A stretch of 5,830 nucleotides of DNA from Chloroflexota bacterium (GCA_005881055.1 VBHW01000157.1:1-5830), one strand, 5' to 3'; positions 1 to 5,659 are shown, counted from the first letter of the stretch. The notes: generated from the letters alone by a model not told the origin. Program-made: numbers and translations.

Positions 1-1
1 C

Positions 2-82
2 GTTCCGGCCTTGGCGCCGGGCACGTACTATTTCCGCTGCGACGTCCATACGGACATGCACGGAACGCTCACCGCAGGGTGA
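2..82 (+). CDS. Cupredoxin-domain protein, C-terminal end only (5' part outside window)
   Basis: Only the last 26 codons are present, reading in frame from base 2 to a TGA at 80-82. They encode a PGTYYFRCDVHTDMHGTL segment, the typical last strand and loop of a small blue-copper (plastocyanin/azurin-like) fold. The Cys, His and Met of C-x2-H-x2-M would be three of the type-1 copper ligands; the fourth, an upstream His, is not in the window. Such proteins are usually exported or lipid-anchored and carry electrons or bind copper outside the membrane, but the N-terminus that would show a signal peptide is missing. The gene converges on the ABC permease, with a strong hairpin between them. The family call rests on this short motif, so a cupredoxin domain at the end of a larger oxidase or reductase is equally possible. 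Confidence 0.72.
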   Translation, partial: VPALAPGTYYFRCDVHTDMHGTLTAG

Positions 83-108
83 CACACACCCGGCGCTGAG
101 GACATCCA

Positions 109-136
109 TCGGCCCGGGCGGCACCGCCCGGGCCGA
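109..136. terminator. Perfect 13-bp GC hairpin between convergent genes (probable bidirectional terminator)
   Basis: Bases 109-121 (TCGGCCCGGGCGG) are the exact reverse complement of 124-136, with CA between them. In RNA the innermost pair would open to give about 12 pairs and a four-base loop. It starts 26 nt after the cupredoxin stop and ends 12 nt before the minus-strand permease stop, where both transcripts should end. Neither side has a T-run, so it is not a classical intrinsic terminator; it may work as a GC-rich stem that pauses polymerase or protects mRNA 3' ends. Confidence 0.6.
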
Positions 137-148
137 CCCATCTCCCGG

Positions 149-952
149 TCAGCTCGGCGCGGCCAGGTCCCGTCGTGGGAACTCGACGAGAGCGTAGGCG
201 ACCGCGACCACGATGACCGCGAGCATGAGCCCCGGGCCGAAGAGGTCGACCTGTCCCGTGAGGACGTCGCGCGGCTTGAGGTAATGGAACAGCGAGTACG
301 CCTGGAGCCAGCTCGCGTCGGGCCACAGTGAGCCGAGGATCTCGAGGAAGTAGCTGACGAGGACGATCGTCAGGGTCACTCCGAGCGCAGGCGAGAGGCG
401 GTCGAACGACGCCGACGCCGCCAGCCCGATCGAGCCGAACGCCGCGAACAGCAGCACCCCGTTCAGCCACAGGATCGGCATGCGGGCGACGTCGATCTCC
501 CGGATGACGTTGAACAGCGCCGCGCCGGCGAGGTTGCCGGCGAGGATGGCCGCGACCGCGACGGCGATGAAGAGAAGCGTCGCGAACAGGAGCGTCGCGT
601 ACACCACTCGCCTGGACAGCGGCCGCGCGAGCAGCACCTCCAGCGTCCCGCGCTGGCGCTCGCCGGCGAGCGCTCCCGCGGCGAAGCCCACCCCGAGGAT
701 CGAGTTGAGGAGGAGCGCGATCGGATGGATGAAGCCGAGGCCGATCGCGCCGGCGAGGCTGAACACGTCGCCCTCGCCGAACTGGGCGAACTGGCTGGGG
801 ATGACGCCGGACTCGAAGAGCTGCTTGAACTGGACGCCGAACTGGGAGTAGATGACCGGCATGAAGAAGCCCCAGGCGGCCAGGCCGAGGACGACCGCCG
901 CGAGCCGGAGTCGCTGGGCACGGAGCGTGTGGGCGAGCAGCGCGCGGCTCAT
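149..952 (-). CDS. ABC-2 type exporter permease, partner of the broken ATPase upstream
   Basis: This 267-residue integral membrane protein should form the channel of an ABC exporter. Hydrophobic stretches suggest six transmembrane helices near residues 17-37, 66-95, 117-140, 158-180, 186-208 and 238-257. Between helices 1 and 2 lies an outward loop rich in Phe, Gln and Gly (about 38-65). After helix 2 comes AGERQRGTLEVLLARPLSRR (95-114), the E-x-x-x-G-T-L-E-x-L-L-x-x-P-x-S-R pattern of the cytoplasmic segment of ABC-2 permeases thought to contact the ATPase. I chose the ATG at 952, 13 nt after the ATPase-frame stop, because MSRALLAHTLRAQR is a normal N-terminus; the frame stays open upstream, but that part reads as low-complexity overlap with the ATPase. 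No Shine-Dalgarno is visible, so translation probably depends on coupling to the upstream gene. The substrate is unknown. If the ATPase is truly broken, this permease may lack its energy source. Confidence 0.9.
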   Translation of the reverse strand: MSRALLAHTLRAQRLRLAAVVLGLAAWGFFMPVIYSQFGVQFKQLFESGVIPSQFAQFGEGDVFSLAGAIGLGFIHPIALLLNSILGVGFAAGALAGERQRGTLEVLLARPLSRRVVYATLLFATLLFIAVAVAAILAGNLAGAALFNVIREIDVARMPILWLNGVLLFAAFGSIGLAASASFDRLSPALGVTLTIVLVSYFLEILGSLWPDASWLQAYSLFHYLKPRDVLTGQVDLFGPGLMLAVIVVAVAYALVEFPRRDLAAPS

Positions 953-965
953 CGCCGAGGACGCT

Positions 966-1944
966 TCATCGCCGTGGGCCCGCGCTCGTCGCGGCGGCCT
1001 CGTCGGCCCGATCGTCCTCGAGGCGCCGCCCGGTAGCTCCCTCGCCGCCGATGTGGGTGCCGCCCTCACTCGGGCGATCCGGCGCGAGGCCGAGCTCCTC
1101 CGCGTAGAACTCGAGGAACGCCTCCTCGAGGTGCGCCGGCTCGATCGTCAGGTCGACGACCGGCGCCCCGGCGATCGCCCGGAGGAATGGCCCGACGTCG
1201 CCTTCGAGGTGGCAGGTGAGCAGGCCGTCGCGGACCATGACCCCGGATACGCCCGGGACGCCTTCGAGCGAGAGAGGCGGACCGTCGAGCCGCATTTCGA
1301 CATTCCGCTTGCGCCGCGCGAGGAGCGCGGCGACGTCCTGGAGTGCCGCGAGACGGCCCTTGCGGATGATCGCGACCCGGTCGCACACGCGCTCCACCTC
1401 GGACAGCACGTGCGACGAGGAGGATGCCGTAGAACGCCCGCTGCATGAGCGGATCGAGCCCTTCGGTCGGCTCGTCGAGGATCGCGAGCTCGGGATCGTG
1501 CTGGAGCGCCTGGACGATGCCGATCTTCTGGCGCATCCCGCGCGAGTAGTCGCGGACCGGGCGGCGGAGGTCGCGGTCGGAGAACTCGAAGCGGTCGACG
1601 AGCTCGGCGCGATCGGGCGCCGGGCGGTCGTAGAGATCGGCGAGGTAGGCGAGCAGGTCGTGGCCGGTCAGGCTGTCGTACAGCGCGATCCCGCCGGGCA
1701 GGTAGCCGACACGCGCCCGGATCTCGACCGAAGAGCGCTCCGTGTCGAGGCCGAACACGGTCGCCCGCCCGGCCGTCGGATGGAGGAAGCCGAGCAGGAG
1801 CCGGATCGTCGTGCTCTTGCCGGCGCCGTTCGGGCCGAGGAAGCCGAAGATCTCGCCCGGCTCGACGTCGATCGTCAGCCCCTCGAGGGCCGTGATCGAG
1901 CGCCCGTAGCGCTTGCCCAGGCCGTCCGTCGCGATGACGCTCAC
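966..1944 (-). pseudogene. ABC exporter ATP-binding protein, frame broken by an apparent ~35-nt deletion near 1410-1420
   Basis: DrrA/BcrA/NatA-type ATPase read from a GTG at 1944. Residues 1-175 are a normal nucleotide-binding domain: Walker A GPNGAGKS (37-44), YLPGGIALY (81-89), signature YSRGMRQK (133-140), Walker B LAILDEP (153-159) and D-loop EGLDP (161-165). After FYGIL (codon ending at 1420) this frame turns into Arg/Pro/Gly-rich nonsense and stops at 1066. The true continuation, SSH-VLSEVERVCDRVAIIRKG with the H-loop His at 1412-1410, lies in another frame and runs 148 residues to a TGA at 966. Aligned with the intact paralogue at 4649-5644, about 12-13 residues (the strand before the H-loop) are missing; the frame change fits a 35-nt loss. 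A repaired product would be about 337 residues with the usual C-terminal extension. As written, the protein lacks the H-loop and should not hydrolyse ATP productively. A real mutation and an assembly error cannot be told apart here. It heads an operon with the permease 13 nt downstream. Confidence 0.85.
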
Positions 1945-1950
1945 GGAACG

Positions 1951-1956
1951 AGGCTA
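1951..1956 (-). promoter_or_regulatory. Putative -10 box (TAGCCT) for a leaderless ATPase transcript
   Basis: On the minus strand TAGCCT, a TANNNT-type -10 box, sits exactly 6 nt before the GTG start at 1944. Transcription would then begin at or next to the start codon, and no Shine-Dalgarno is present. No convincing -35 box is seen. The same spacing recurs before two other minus-strand genes here. Confidence 0.4.
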
Positions 1957-1972
1957 CACGCCGGTGGCTGGC

Positions 1973-1978
1973 TATGCT
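1973..1978 (+). promoter_or_regulatory. Putative -10 box (TATGCT) for the RidA-family gene
   Basis: TATGCT matches TANNNT and would place the transcript start near 1985, giving a leader of about 20 nt that contains the Shine-Dalgarno at 1994-2003. It lies back to back with the ATPase -10 box at 1951-1956, so the 61-nt gap appears to hold two divergent promoters. No clear -35 box is seen. Confidence 0.35.
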
Positions 1979-1993
1979 CCGCGTACGCGAGCA

Positions 1994-2003
1994 GAGGAGG
2001 AAG
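1994..2003 (+). promoter_or_regulatory. Strong Shine-Dalgarno sequence fixing the RidA start
   Basis: GAGGAGGAAG ends 2 nt before the ATG at 2006, and its GGAGG core leaves a 5-nt spacer. It settles the start at 2006 even though the frame is open further upstream. It is the only clear Shine-Dalgarno found before any start in this window. Confidence 0.72.
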
Positions 2004-2005
2004 CC

Positions 2006-2386
2006 ATGCCGAAGACGGTCCCCGCACTCCCGGGAATCGAACCGAGTGCATTTCCGTTCAGCAAGGTCGTCGAGGCGAACGGTCTCGTCTTCGTGGCAGG
2101 CCAGGTGGGCGACGCACCCGGCCGGAGCGGCGCCGTTCCAGGAGGAATCGATGCTGAGACGCGCGCCGCCCTCGACAACGTCGGCCGGCTGCTCCGGGCG
2201 GTCGGCCTCGACTACCGCGACGTCGTCAAGGCGACGGTGTACGTCACCGACATGAGCGAGTTCGCGGCGATGAACGCGATCTACCGCGAGTACTTCCCGA
2301 CCGATCCGCCTACCCGCGCGACGGTGGGCGTCGCGGCCCTGGCGGCCGATTACCGATTCGAGATCGAGGTGATCGCGGCCCGCTGA
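2006..2386 (+). CDS. RidA/YjgF/YER057c/UK114-family protein (probable enamine/imine deaminase)
   Basis: A 126-residue protein, the usual length for this cytoplasmic, normally trimeric family. RidA hydrolyses reactive enamine/imine intermediates such as 2-aminoacrylate, formed by PLP enzymes, before they damage other proteins. Family features in order: the N-terminal FPFSKVV (15-22), LVFVAGQVG (27-35), the DNVGRLLRAVGLDYRDVVKATVYVTD-type helix and strand (57-82), PPTRATVGVAAL (101-112) and FEIEVIA (118-124). Arg104 corresponds to Arg105 of E. coli RidA, which binds the substrate carboxylate and is kept in deaminase-competent Rid groups; Glu120 is also kept. The position of the E. coli active-site Tyr17 appears to be Phe here, so activity or substrate may differ from classical RidA. 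For that reason I name the family and not ridA itself. It is transcribed alone, divergent from the ABC ATPase and convergent with the hydrolase. Confidence 0.92.
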   Translation: MPKTVPALPGIEPSAFPFSKVVEANGLVFVAGQVGDAPGRSGAVPGGIDAETRAALDNVGRLLRAVGLDYRDVVKATVYVTDMSEFAAMNAIYREYFPTDPPTRATVGVAALAADYRFEIEVIAAR

Positions 2387-2395
2387 GGTTCCGGT

Positions 2396-2410
2396 GCCGC
2401 CACTGGCGGC
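2396..2410. terminator. Short GC hairpin between convergent RidA and hydrolase genes
   Basis: GCCGCC-ACT-GGCGGC forms a perfect 6-bp stem with a 3-nt loop, 9 nt after the RidA stop and 16 nt before the hydrolase stop on the other strand. No T-run follows. Its position suits a shared transcription end, but such a short stem can occur by chance in DNA this GC-rich. Confidence 0.35.
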
Positions 2411-2426
2411 TGCAGGTTCGGGTCGG

Positions 2427-2948
2427 TCAGGGCTCCGGCAGCGCCAGGACGAACGCGGCAACCCGATCGAGCGCCTCGTCGAGGACCGGCTTGAGCGTGT
2501 GACCGAGCCGCGGCCACGTGACGAGCGTGGCGTTCGGGGTGCGGTCGACGGCCGCCCGGAGCAGCGCGATCTTCGCGAACGGGTCGGCCTCCCCGGACAG
2601 GAAGAGCATCGGGCACGCGATCTGCGGCCAGTGGGCGATCCGCGTCACGCCATCCGGGTGGCCGGGCCGGTGGAGCGGGTACGAGAAGCAGACGAGTCCG
2701 CGGTAGGGGTGCTCGGCCGCAGCGAGGCTCGCGACGCGACCGCCGTAGGAATGCCCGGCCACGACGACCCCGGGACCGGGCGGCGCGATCTTCAGGAGCA
2801 CCGGGACGGCGTCCTCGGCCCGCCGCTTCGGCAGGTCGATCGCGACGGCGTCGACGCCCCGCGCCCGGAGTCCCGCCGCGAACGGCTCCATCGTGGCCGC
2901 TGATCCTGAGGCGCCGTGGCCGATGTAGACGCGGGGAAGCGGGCTCAT
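2427..2948 (-). CDS. Small alpha/beta hydrolase, KANSL3/TEX30-like (dienelactone hydrolase-related)
   Basis: A 173-residue cytoplasmic alpha/beta hydrolase with no signal peptide or membrane helix. The likely catalytic triad is Ser67 in GHSYGG (65-70), Asp122 in SGEADPFAK (118-126) and His150 in RLGHTL (147-152). The early HGASGSAA (11-18) is the usual oxyanion-loop strand, and GLVCFSYPLHRPGHPDG (84-100) is typical of the short bacterial KANSL3/TEX30-like group, which has a minimal lid and no agreed substrate. A hydrolytic role (ester, thioester or lactone) is inferred from the triad. The ATG at 2948 begins MSPLPRVYIGHG, so the first beta strand starts at once and no longer form is needed. 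A TAGGCT box lies 6 nt upstream, suggesting a leaderless mRNA. It diverges from tag and converges with the RidA-family gene, so its neighbours give no clue to its substrate. Confidence 0.88.
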   Translation of the reverse strand: MSPLPRVYIGHGASGSAATMEPFAAGLRARGVDAVAIDLPKRRAEDAVPVLLKIAPPGPGVVVAGHSYGGRVASLAAAEHPYRGLVCFSYPLHRPGHPDGVTRIAHWPQIACPMLFLSGEADPFAKIALLRAAVDRTPNATLVTWPRLGHTLKPVLDEALDRVAAFVLALPEP

Positions 2949-2954
2949 CGGGGC

Positions 2955-2960
2955 AGCCTA
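2955..2960 (-). promoter_or_regulatory. Putative -10 box (TAGGCT) for a leaderless hydrolase transcript
   Basis: Minus-strand TAGGCT lies exactly 6 nt before the ATG at 2948, with GCCCCG between and no Shine-Dalgarno. It differs by one base from the TAGCCT before the ATPase at 1944 and has the same spacing. No -35 box is clear. Confidence 0.4.
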
Positions 2961-3058
2961 GCGCGGCCGGCGGATCGCCGGGGGGATAGCTCGTGCCTCG
3001 GGCGGCCCGATCGGGCCGGTGGCGCAGGCTCATCGCATCGCGCAGAATCCATCTCCCT

Positions 3059-3685
3059 ATGACCGACGCCGCCACGCCGACCGCATCCGCCGACGCCATG
3101 GACGACCGTCCGCGCTGCTGGTGGGCGCCCGGCGAGTCGGGTCGCGCCGATCCGCTCATGCTGGCCTACCACGACACCGAGTGGGGCATCACGACCCACG
3201 ACGACGTGGAGCTGTTCGAGCGGCTCGCCCTCGAGTCGTTCCAGGCCGGGTTGTCGTGGTCGACGATCCTCCGCAAGCGCGAGTCGTTCCGGGCGGCCTT
3301 CCGCGGCTTCGATCCGGCGATCGTGGCGGCATTCGGGGCGCGGGACCGGGCGCGCCTGCTCGCCGACGCCGGGATCGTCCGGAACCGCTCGAAGATTGAC
3401 GCGACGATCGGGAACGCGGCCGCGGTACGCGCCATCCAGGCGGCGTTCGGGTCGTTCGACGCCTACCTCGCGGACCGGCTGCCCGGACCGATCCCGCGGC
3501 TGCCGGCGACGGCACGGCCAGGCGACATCCCCGTGACGACACCGGCTGCACAGGCGCTGTCGGCCGACCTGCGGCGGCACGGCCTCCGCTTCGTCGGCCC
3601 GACGATCGTCTACGCGTTCATGCAGAGCGTCGGCCTCGTCGACGATCACCTGCCCGGCTGCTTCCGGTACGTCGGGCGCCACTGA
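3059..3685 (+). CDS. tag: DNA-3-methyladenine glycosylase I
   Basis: This base-excision repair enzyme cuts 3-methyladenine from alkylated DNA, leaving an abasic site. The 208-residue product matches Tag along its whole length. The zinc-site ligands are all present: Cys20 (PRCWW), His38 (AYHDTEWG), His197 (VDDHLPG) and Cys201 (GCFRY). Glu59 in LESFQAGLSW (58-67) corresponds to the base-recognising Glu38 of E. coli Tag, and Tyr37 and Trp67 match its base-pocket aromatics. LRKRESFRAAFRGFDP, AGIVRNRSKIDATIGNA and FVGPTIVYAFMQSVGLV follow in family order. I used the ATG at 3059. An in-frame ATG at 3098 would give an N-terminus (MDDRPRCWW) closer to E. coli's, and a GTG at 2993 would add 22 basic residues; none has a Shine-Dalgarno. 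A CAGAAT at 3043-3048 could be a -10 box, giving only a few nucleotides of leader. It is transcribed alone, divergent from the hydrolase. No adjacent ada or alkA is seen. Confidence 0.95.
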   Translation: MTDAATPTASADAMDDRPRCWWAPGESGRADPLMLAYHDTEWGITTHDDVELFERLALESFQAGLSWSTILRKRESFRAAFRGFDPAIVAAFGARDRARLLADAGIVRNRSKIDATIGNAAAVRAIQAAFGSFDAYLADRLPGPIPRLPATARPGDIPVTTPAAQALSADLRRHGLRFVGPTIVYAFMQSVGLVDDHLPGCFRYVGRH

Positions 3686-3755
3686 GCCGCTCGGCGCACG
3701 GCCGTCCGTCGGACGCCACTGAGGCCGGTCGGCCGTCGGTCGGCGCACGGCCGTC
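3677..3755. repeat. Imperfect tandem duplication spanning the tag stop codon, with inverted repeats
   Basis: CGCCACTGAG occurs at 3677-3686 (covering the tag stop) and again at 3714-3723. TCGGCGCACGGCCGTC occurs at 3691-3706 and again at 3740-3755. The offsets are 37 and 49 nt, so the second copy looks like the first with about 12 extra bases made of GTCGG/GGCCG words. Within it, CGTCCG-T-CGGACG (3703-3715) is a perfect inverted repeat. It fills most of the 100-nt gap between the convergent tag and permease genes, so it may help end transcription; no T-run is present. It has no insertion-sequence features. Confidence 0.55.
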
Positions 3756-3785
3756 GGTCACAGACGCCTCGCCGACAGCGCCCTG

Positions 3786-4652
3786 TCAGATCTCCCGGCC
3801 GATGAATGACCAGGCTGCGAGCCCGAGCATGAGGACGAGCCAGGCGGCGACGTAGAGGAGATATGCGGGGTCCGGCGGAGCGGAGGCGTAGAACGGGTTG
3901 TTCTGGGCGACGCGCGCGGCTCGCTCTCCCGCCGACGTCGCGAGCAGGATGAAGGCCGGCGGCTCGAGGGCGTAGACGGCACCCTTCCACAGCCCGTCGA
4001 GCGGGACGATGAACCGCGCGACCTGGATCGTGCCGGCGAGGGCATCGAGGTCGAGGAAGCCGGCGATGCTCGCCATCACGCCGCTGATCCATGAGGCGCC
4101 GAAGAGGACCACCGATATGGCTCCGCCCGCGATCGTGGTGAGCCGCGTGCTCAGGAGGACCGCGATCGTCAGGAGGACGACGGCCTGGCCGGCGAGGTAG
4201 AGCGTCGCCGCCAGCGGATCGGGCGGGAGGTACCCGGTCACGACGTCGACCGCCGCGATCTCGAGCAGCCCCGCGACGACCGCGTAGCCGAGCACGATCG
4301 CGGCGAGGCCGAGCCACTTGCCGAGGAGGATGTCGACCCGCCGGATCGGGCGCGCGGCGATCGCCTGCAGGACGCCTGACTCGAGGTCCGCGGCGATCGC
4401 TGGGGCACCGAGGAACGCCGCAGTCATCGCGAGGACGAAGCTGAACATGAACGCGACGAGGATGAGGAGCTGGCTGACGGCCACGACGATCTCGAGCTCG
4501 GTCACGTCGTGGGCACGCGCGTTCCCGAGGAGCGCCGAGAAGCCCCAGGCGCTCAACAGGACGACCGACACGGTGAGCCCGAGCAGCGCCCACAGGATCC
4601 GGCGGCGGAGCGCCTCGAGGAGCGTGAGTCGGGCGATGACGAGGACGTTCAT
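3786..4652 (-). CDS. ABC-2 type exporter permease, second ABC operon
   Basis: A 288-residue membrane protein with about six hydrophobic helices near residues 18-40, 56-82, 108-130, 146-168, 172-198 and 265-285. ADLESGVLQAIAARPIRR (88-105), after helix 2, is the E-S-G-x-L-x-x-x-x-x-x-P-x-x-R pattern of ABC-2 permeases at the ATPase interface. A long segment between the last two helices (about 199-264) carries PLDGLWKGAVYALEPP, a moderately hydrophobic patch (231-240) and NNPFYASAPP; it may hold a re-entrant or surface helix. The ATG at 4652 overlaps the ATPase stop as ATGA, so the two proteins are very probably made by coupled translation. It should pair with the ATPase at 4649-5644 as a 2+2 exporter. 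It is not close in sequence to the permease at 149-952 beyond fold-level motifs, so the two systems probably move different substrates. The frame is open upstream to 5336, but that part is the shadow of the ATPase. Confidence 0.92.
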   Translation of the reverse strand: MNVLVIARLTLLEALRRRILWALLGLTVSVVLLSAWGFSALLGNARAHDVTELEIVVAVSQLLILVAFMFSFVLAMTAAFLGAPAIAADLESGVLQAIAARPIRRVDILLGKWLGLAAIVLGYAVVAGLLEIAAVDVVTGYLPPDPLAATLYLAGQAVVLLTIAVLLSTRLTTIAGGAISVVLFGASWISGVMASIAGFLDLDALAGTIQVARFIVPLDGLWKGAVYALEPPAFILLATSAGERAARVAQNNPFYASAPPDPAYLLYVAAWLVLMLGLAAWSFIGREI

Positions 4653-5644
4653 GCGCCGGTGTGCGCTCGTTGGTCGGCCGAGTCGACGGTATCCGTGGCC
4701 GAGCGCCCACCGAGGAGGTCGACGAAGCGCTCTTCGAGCGTCTCTCGTCCGGCGTCGACGGCATAGATCCGGCCGCCGACTGCCACGATCGCCGCGACGA
4801 GGTCGGGGATCCGCTCCTGCGGGCAGCCGCGGACGACGAGCCAGGGTGGCTCCTCGGACAGCGTGCCGAAGCTCGCGAGACTCGCGAGGGCGTCGCCCGC
4901 CAGCCCCGTCATTCGGAGACGAACGGTCGGCTCGCCGAGGAGCTCGTCGAGGGGCCCCGCCGCGACCACGCGACCGCGGTCGACGATCGCGACCACGTCG
5001 CAGACGCGTTCGACCTCGCCGAGGAGATGCGAGTTCAGGAAGACAGCAGTGCCGTCGTCGCGCAGCCCGCGGATGATCGCCCGCACGTCGAGCCGTCCGA
5101 GCGGATCCAGGGCCGAGGTCGGCTCGTCGAGGATGACGACGGCGGGGCGCCCGAGGAGGGCGACGGCGAGGCCGAGCCGCTGCTGCATGCCCTTCGAGAA
5201 CGTTCCGACACGGGCGTCCGCGCGATCGGCCAGGCCGACGGCACGAAGCGACTCGATGGCCGAGGCGCGCCGGTCGGCCGTCCGGAGGCCGGCGAGCCGG
5301 CCGTGGAACTCGAGGACGTCGTCCGCGGTGAGCCACGCCTGGTAGCGGAACAGCTCGGGCAGGTAGCCGACGCGGCGGCGCACGGCCCTGTCGCCGAGCG
5401 GCGCCCCGAGGAGCCTTCCGCTCCCGCCGGACGGACGCGCCAGGCCGAGGAGCAGCTTCACGGCGGTCGTCTTGCCGGCACCGTTCGGGCCGAGGAAGCC
5501 GAAGACCTGGCCGCGGGGAACGGTCATCGTCAGCCCGGCGAGCGCGATCGTCGAGCCGTACTGCTTCGCGAGGCCGTCGGTCTCGATCGCCGGACCGTCG
5601 GTCTCGAGCGAGGGGTCGGCGCGGTCGATCGGCGTGGTCGTCAC
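4649..5644 (-). CDS. ABC exporter ATP-binding protein, intact (DrrA/NatA-like)
   Basis: A 331-residue cytoplasmic ATPase that powers the permease at 3786-4652. In order: Walker A GPNGAGKT (52-59), GYLPELFRY (93-101) in the Q-loop region, signature FSKGMQQRL (149-157), Walker B VVILDEP (169-175), D-loop SALDP (177-181) and H-loop His206 in NSHLLGEVERVCD. The catalytic Glu follows the Walker B Asp. A C-terminal extension (about 235-331) ends in ETLEERFVDLLGG, the usual tail of drug- or lipid-type exporter ATPases. The start is taken as the GTG at 5644, because a CAGGAT box 6 nt upstream suggests a leaderless mRNA. The frame is open upstream to at least 5818, but that part is Ser/Arg/Pro-rich and unlike the family. 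The first 19 or so residues repeat an E-T-D-G word (14-17 and 21-24), so a slightly later start is possible. Unlike the paralogue at 966-1944, its reading frame is whole. The substrate is unknown. Confidence 0.94.
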   Translation of the reverse strand: MTTTPIDRADPSLETDGPAIETDGLAKQYGSTIALAGLTMTVPRGQVFGFLGPNGAGKTTAVKLLLGLARPSGGSGRLLGAPLGDRAVRRRVGYLPELFRYQAWLTADDVLEFHGRLAGLRTADRRASAIESLRAVGLADRADARVGTFSKGMQQRLGLAVALLGRPAVVILDEPTSALDPLGRLDVRAIIRGLRDDGTAVFLNSHLLGEVERVCDVVAIVDRGRVVAAGPLDELLGEPTVRLRMTGLAGDALASLASFGTLSEEPPWLVVRGCPQERIPDLVAAIVAVGGRIYAVDAGRETLEERFVDLLGGRSATDTVDSADQRAHTGA

Positions 5645-5650
5645 GAGGTG

Positions 5651-5656
5651 ATCCTG
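5651..5656 (-). promoter_or_regulatory. Putative extended -10 box (TGG-CAGGAT) for the second ABC operon
   Basis: Minus-strand CAGGAT lies exactly 6 nt before the GTG at 5644. It is preceded by TGG (5657-5659), which fits a TG extended -10. No Shine-Dalgarno is present. It has the same geometry as the boxes at 1951-1956 and 2955-2960, though its first base departs from the TANNNT consensus. Confidence 0.38.
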
Positions 5657-5659
5657 CCA

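Noticed and set aside
1407..1422. Programmed ribosomal frameshift as the explanation for the ATPase break
   Set aside because: A one- or two-base slip would not restore the missing 12-13 residues before the H-loop, and no classical heptamer with a downstream pseudoknot was evident. A deletion explains both the shift and the missing residues.
1216..2157. Long plus-strand open frame opposite the first ABC ATPase
   Set aside because: It is the complement of a gene with clear Walker and signature motifs. Its product is Arg/Glu/Asp-rich with no family features, as expected for antisense frames in GC-rich DNA.
1148..2461. 437-codon minus-strand open frame crossing the first ATPase, RidA and the intergenic gap
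   Set aside because: It crosses two real genes out of frame and is Arg/Pro-rich. It is a GC-driven shadow.
2949..3058. Riboswitch or small RNA between the hydrolase and tag
   Set aside because: The 110 nt show no recognisable riboswitch core or strong hairpin. They seem to hold only the two divergent promoters.
4653..5336. Upstream extension of the second permease frame
   Set aside because: It overlaps the whole ATPase core out of frame and is Arg/Pro-rich. The ATGA overlap at 4649-4652 gives the natural permease start.
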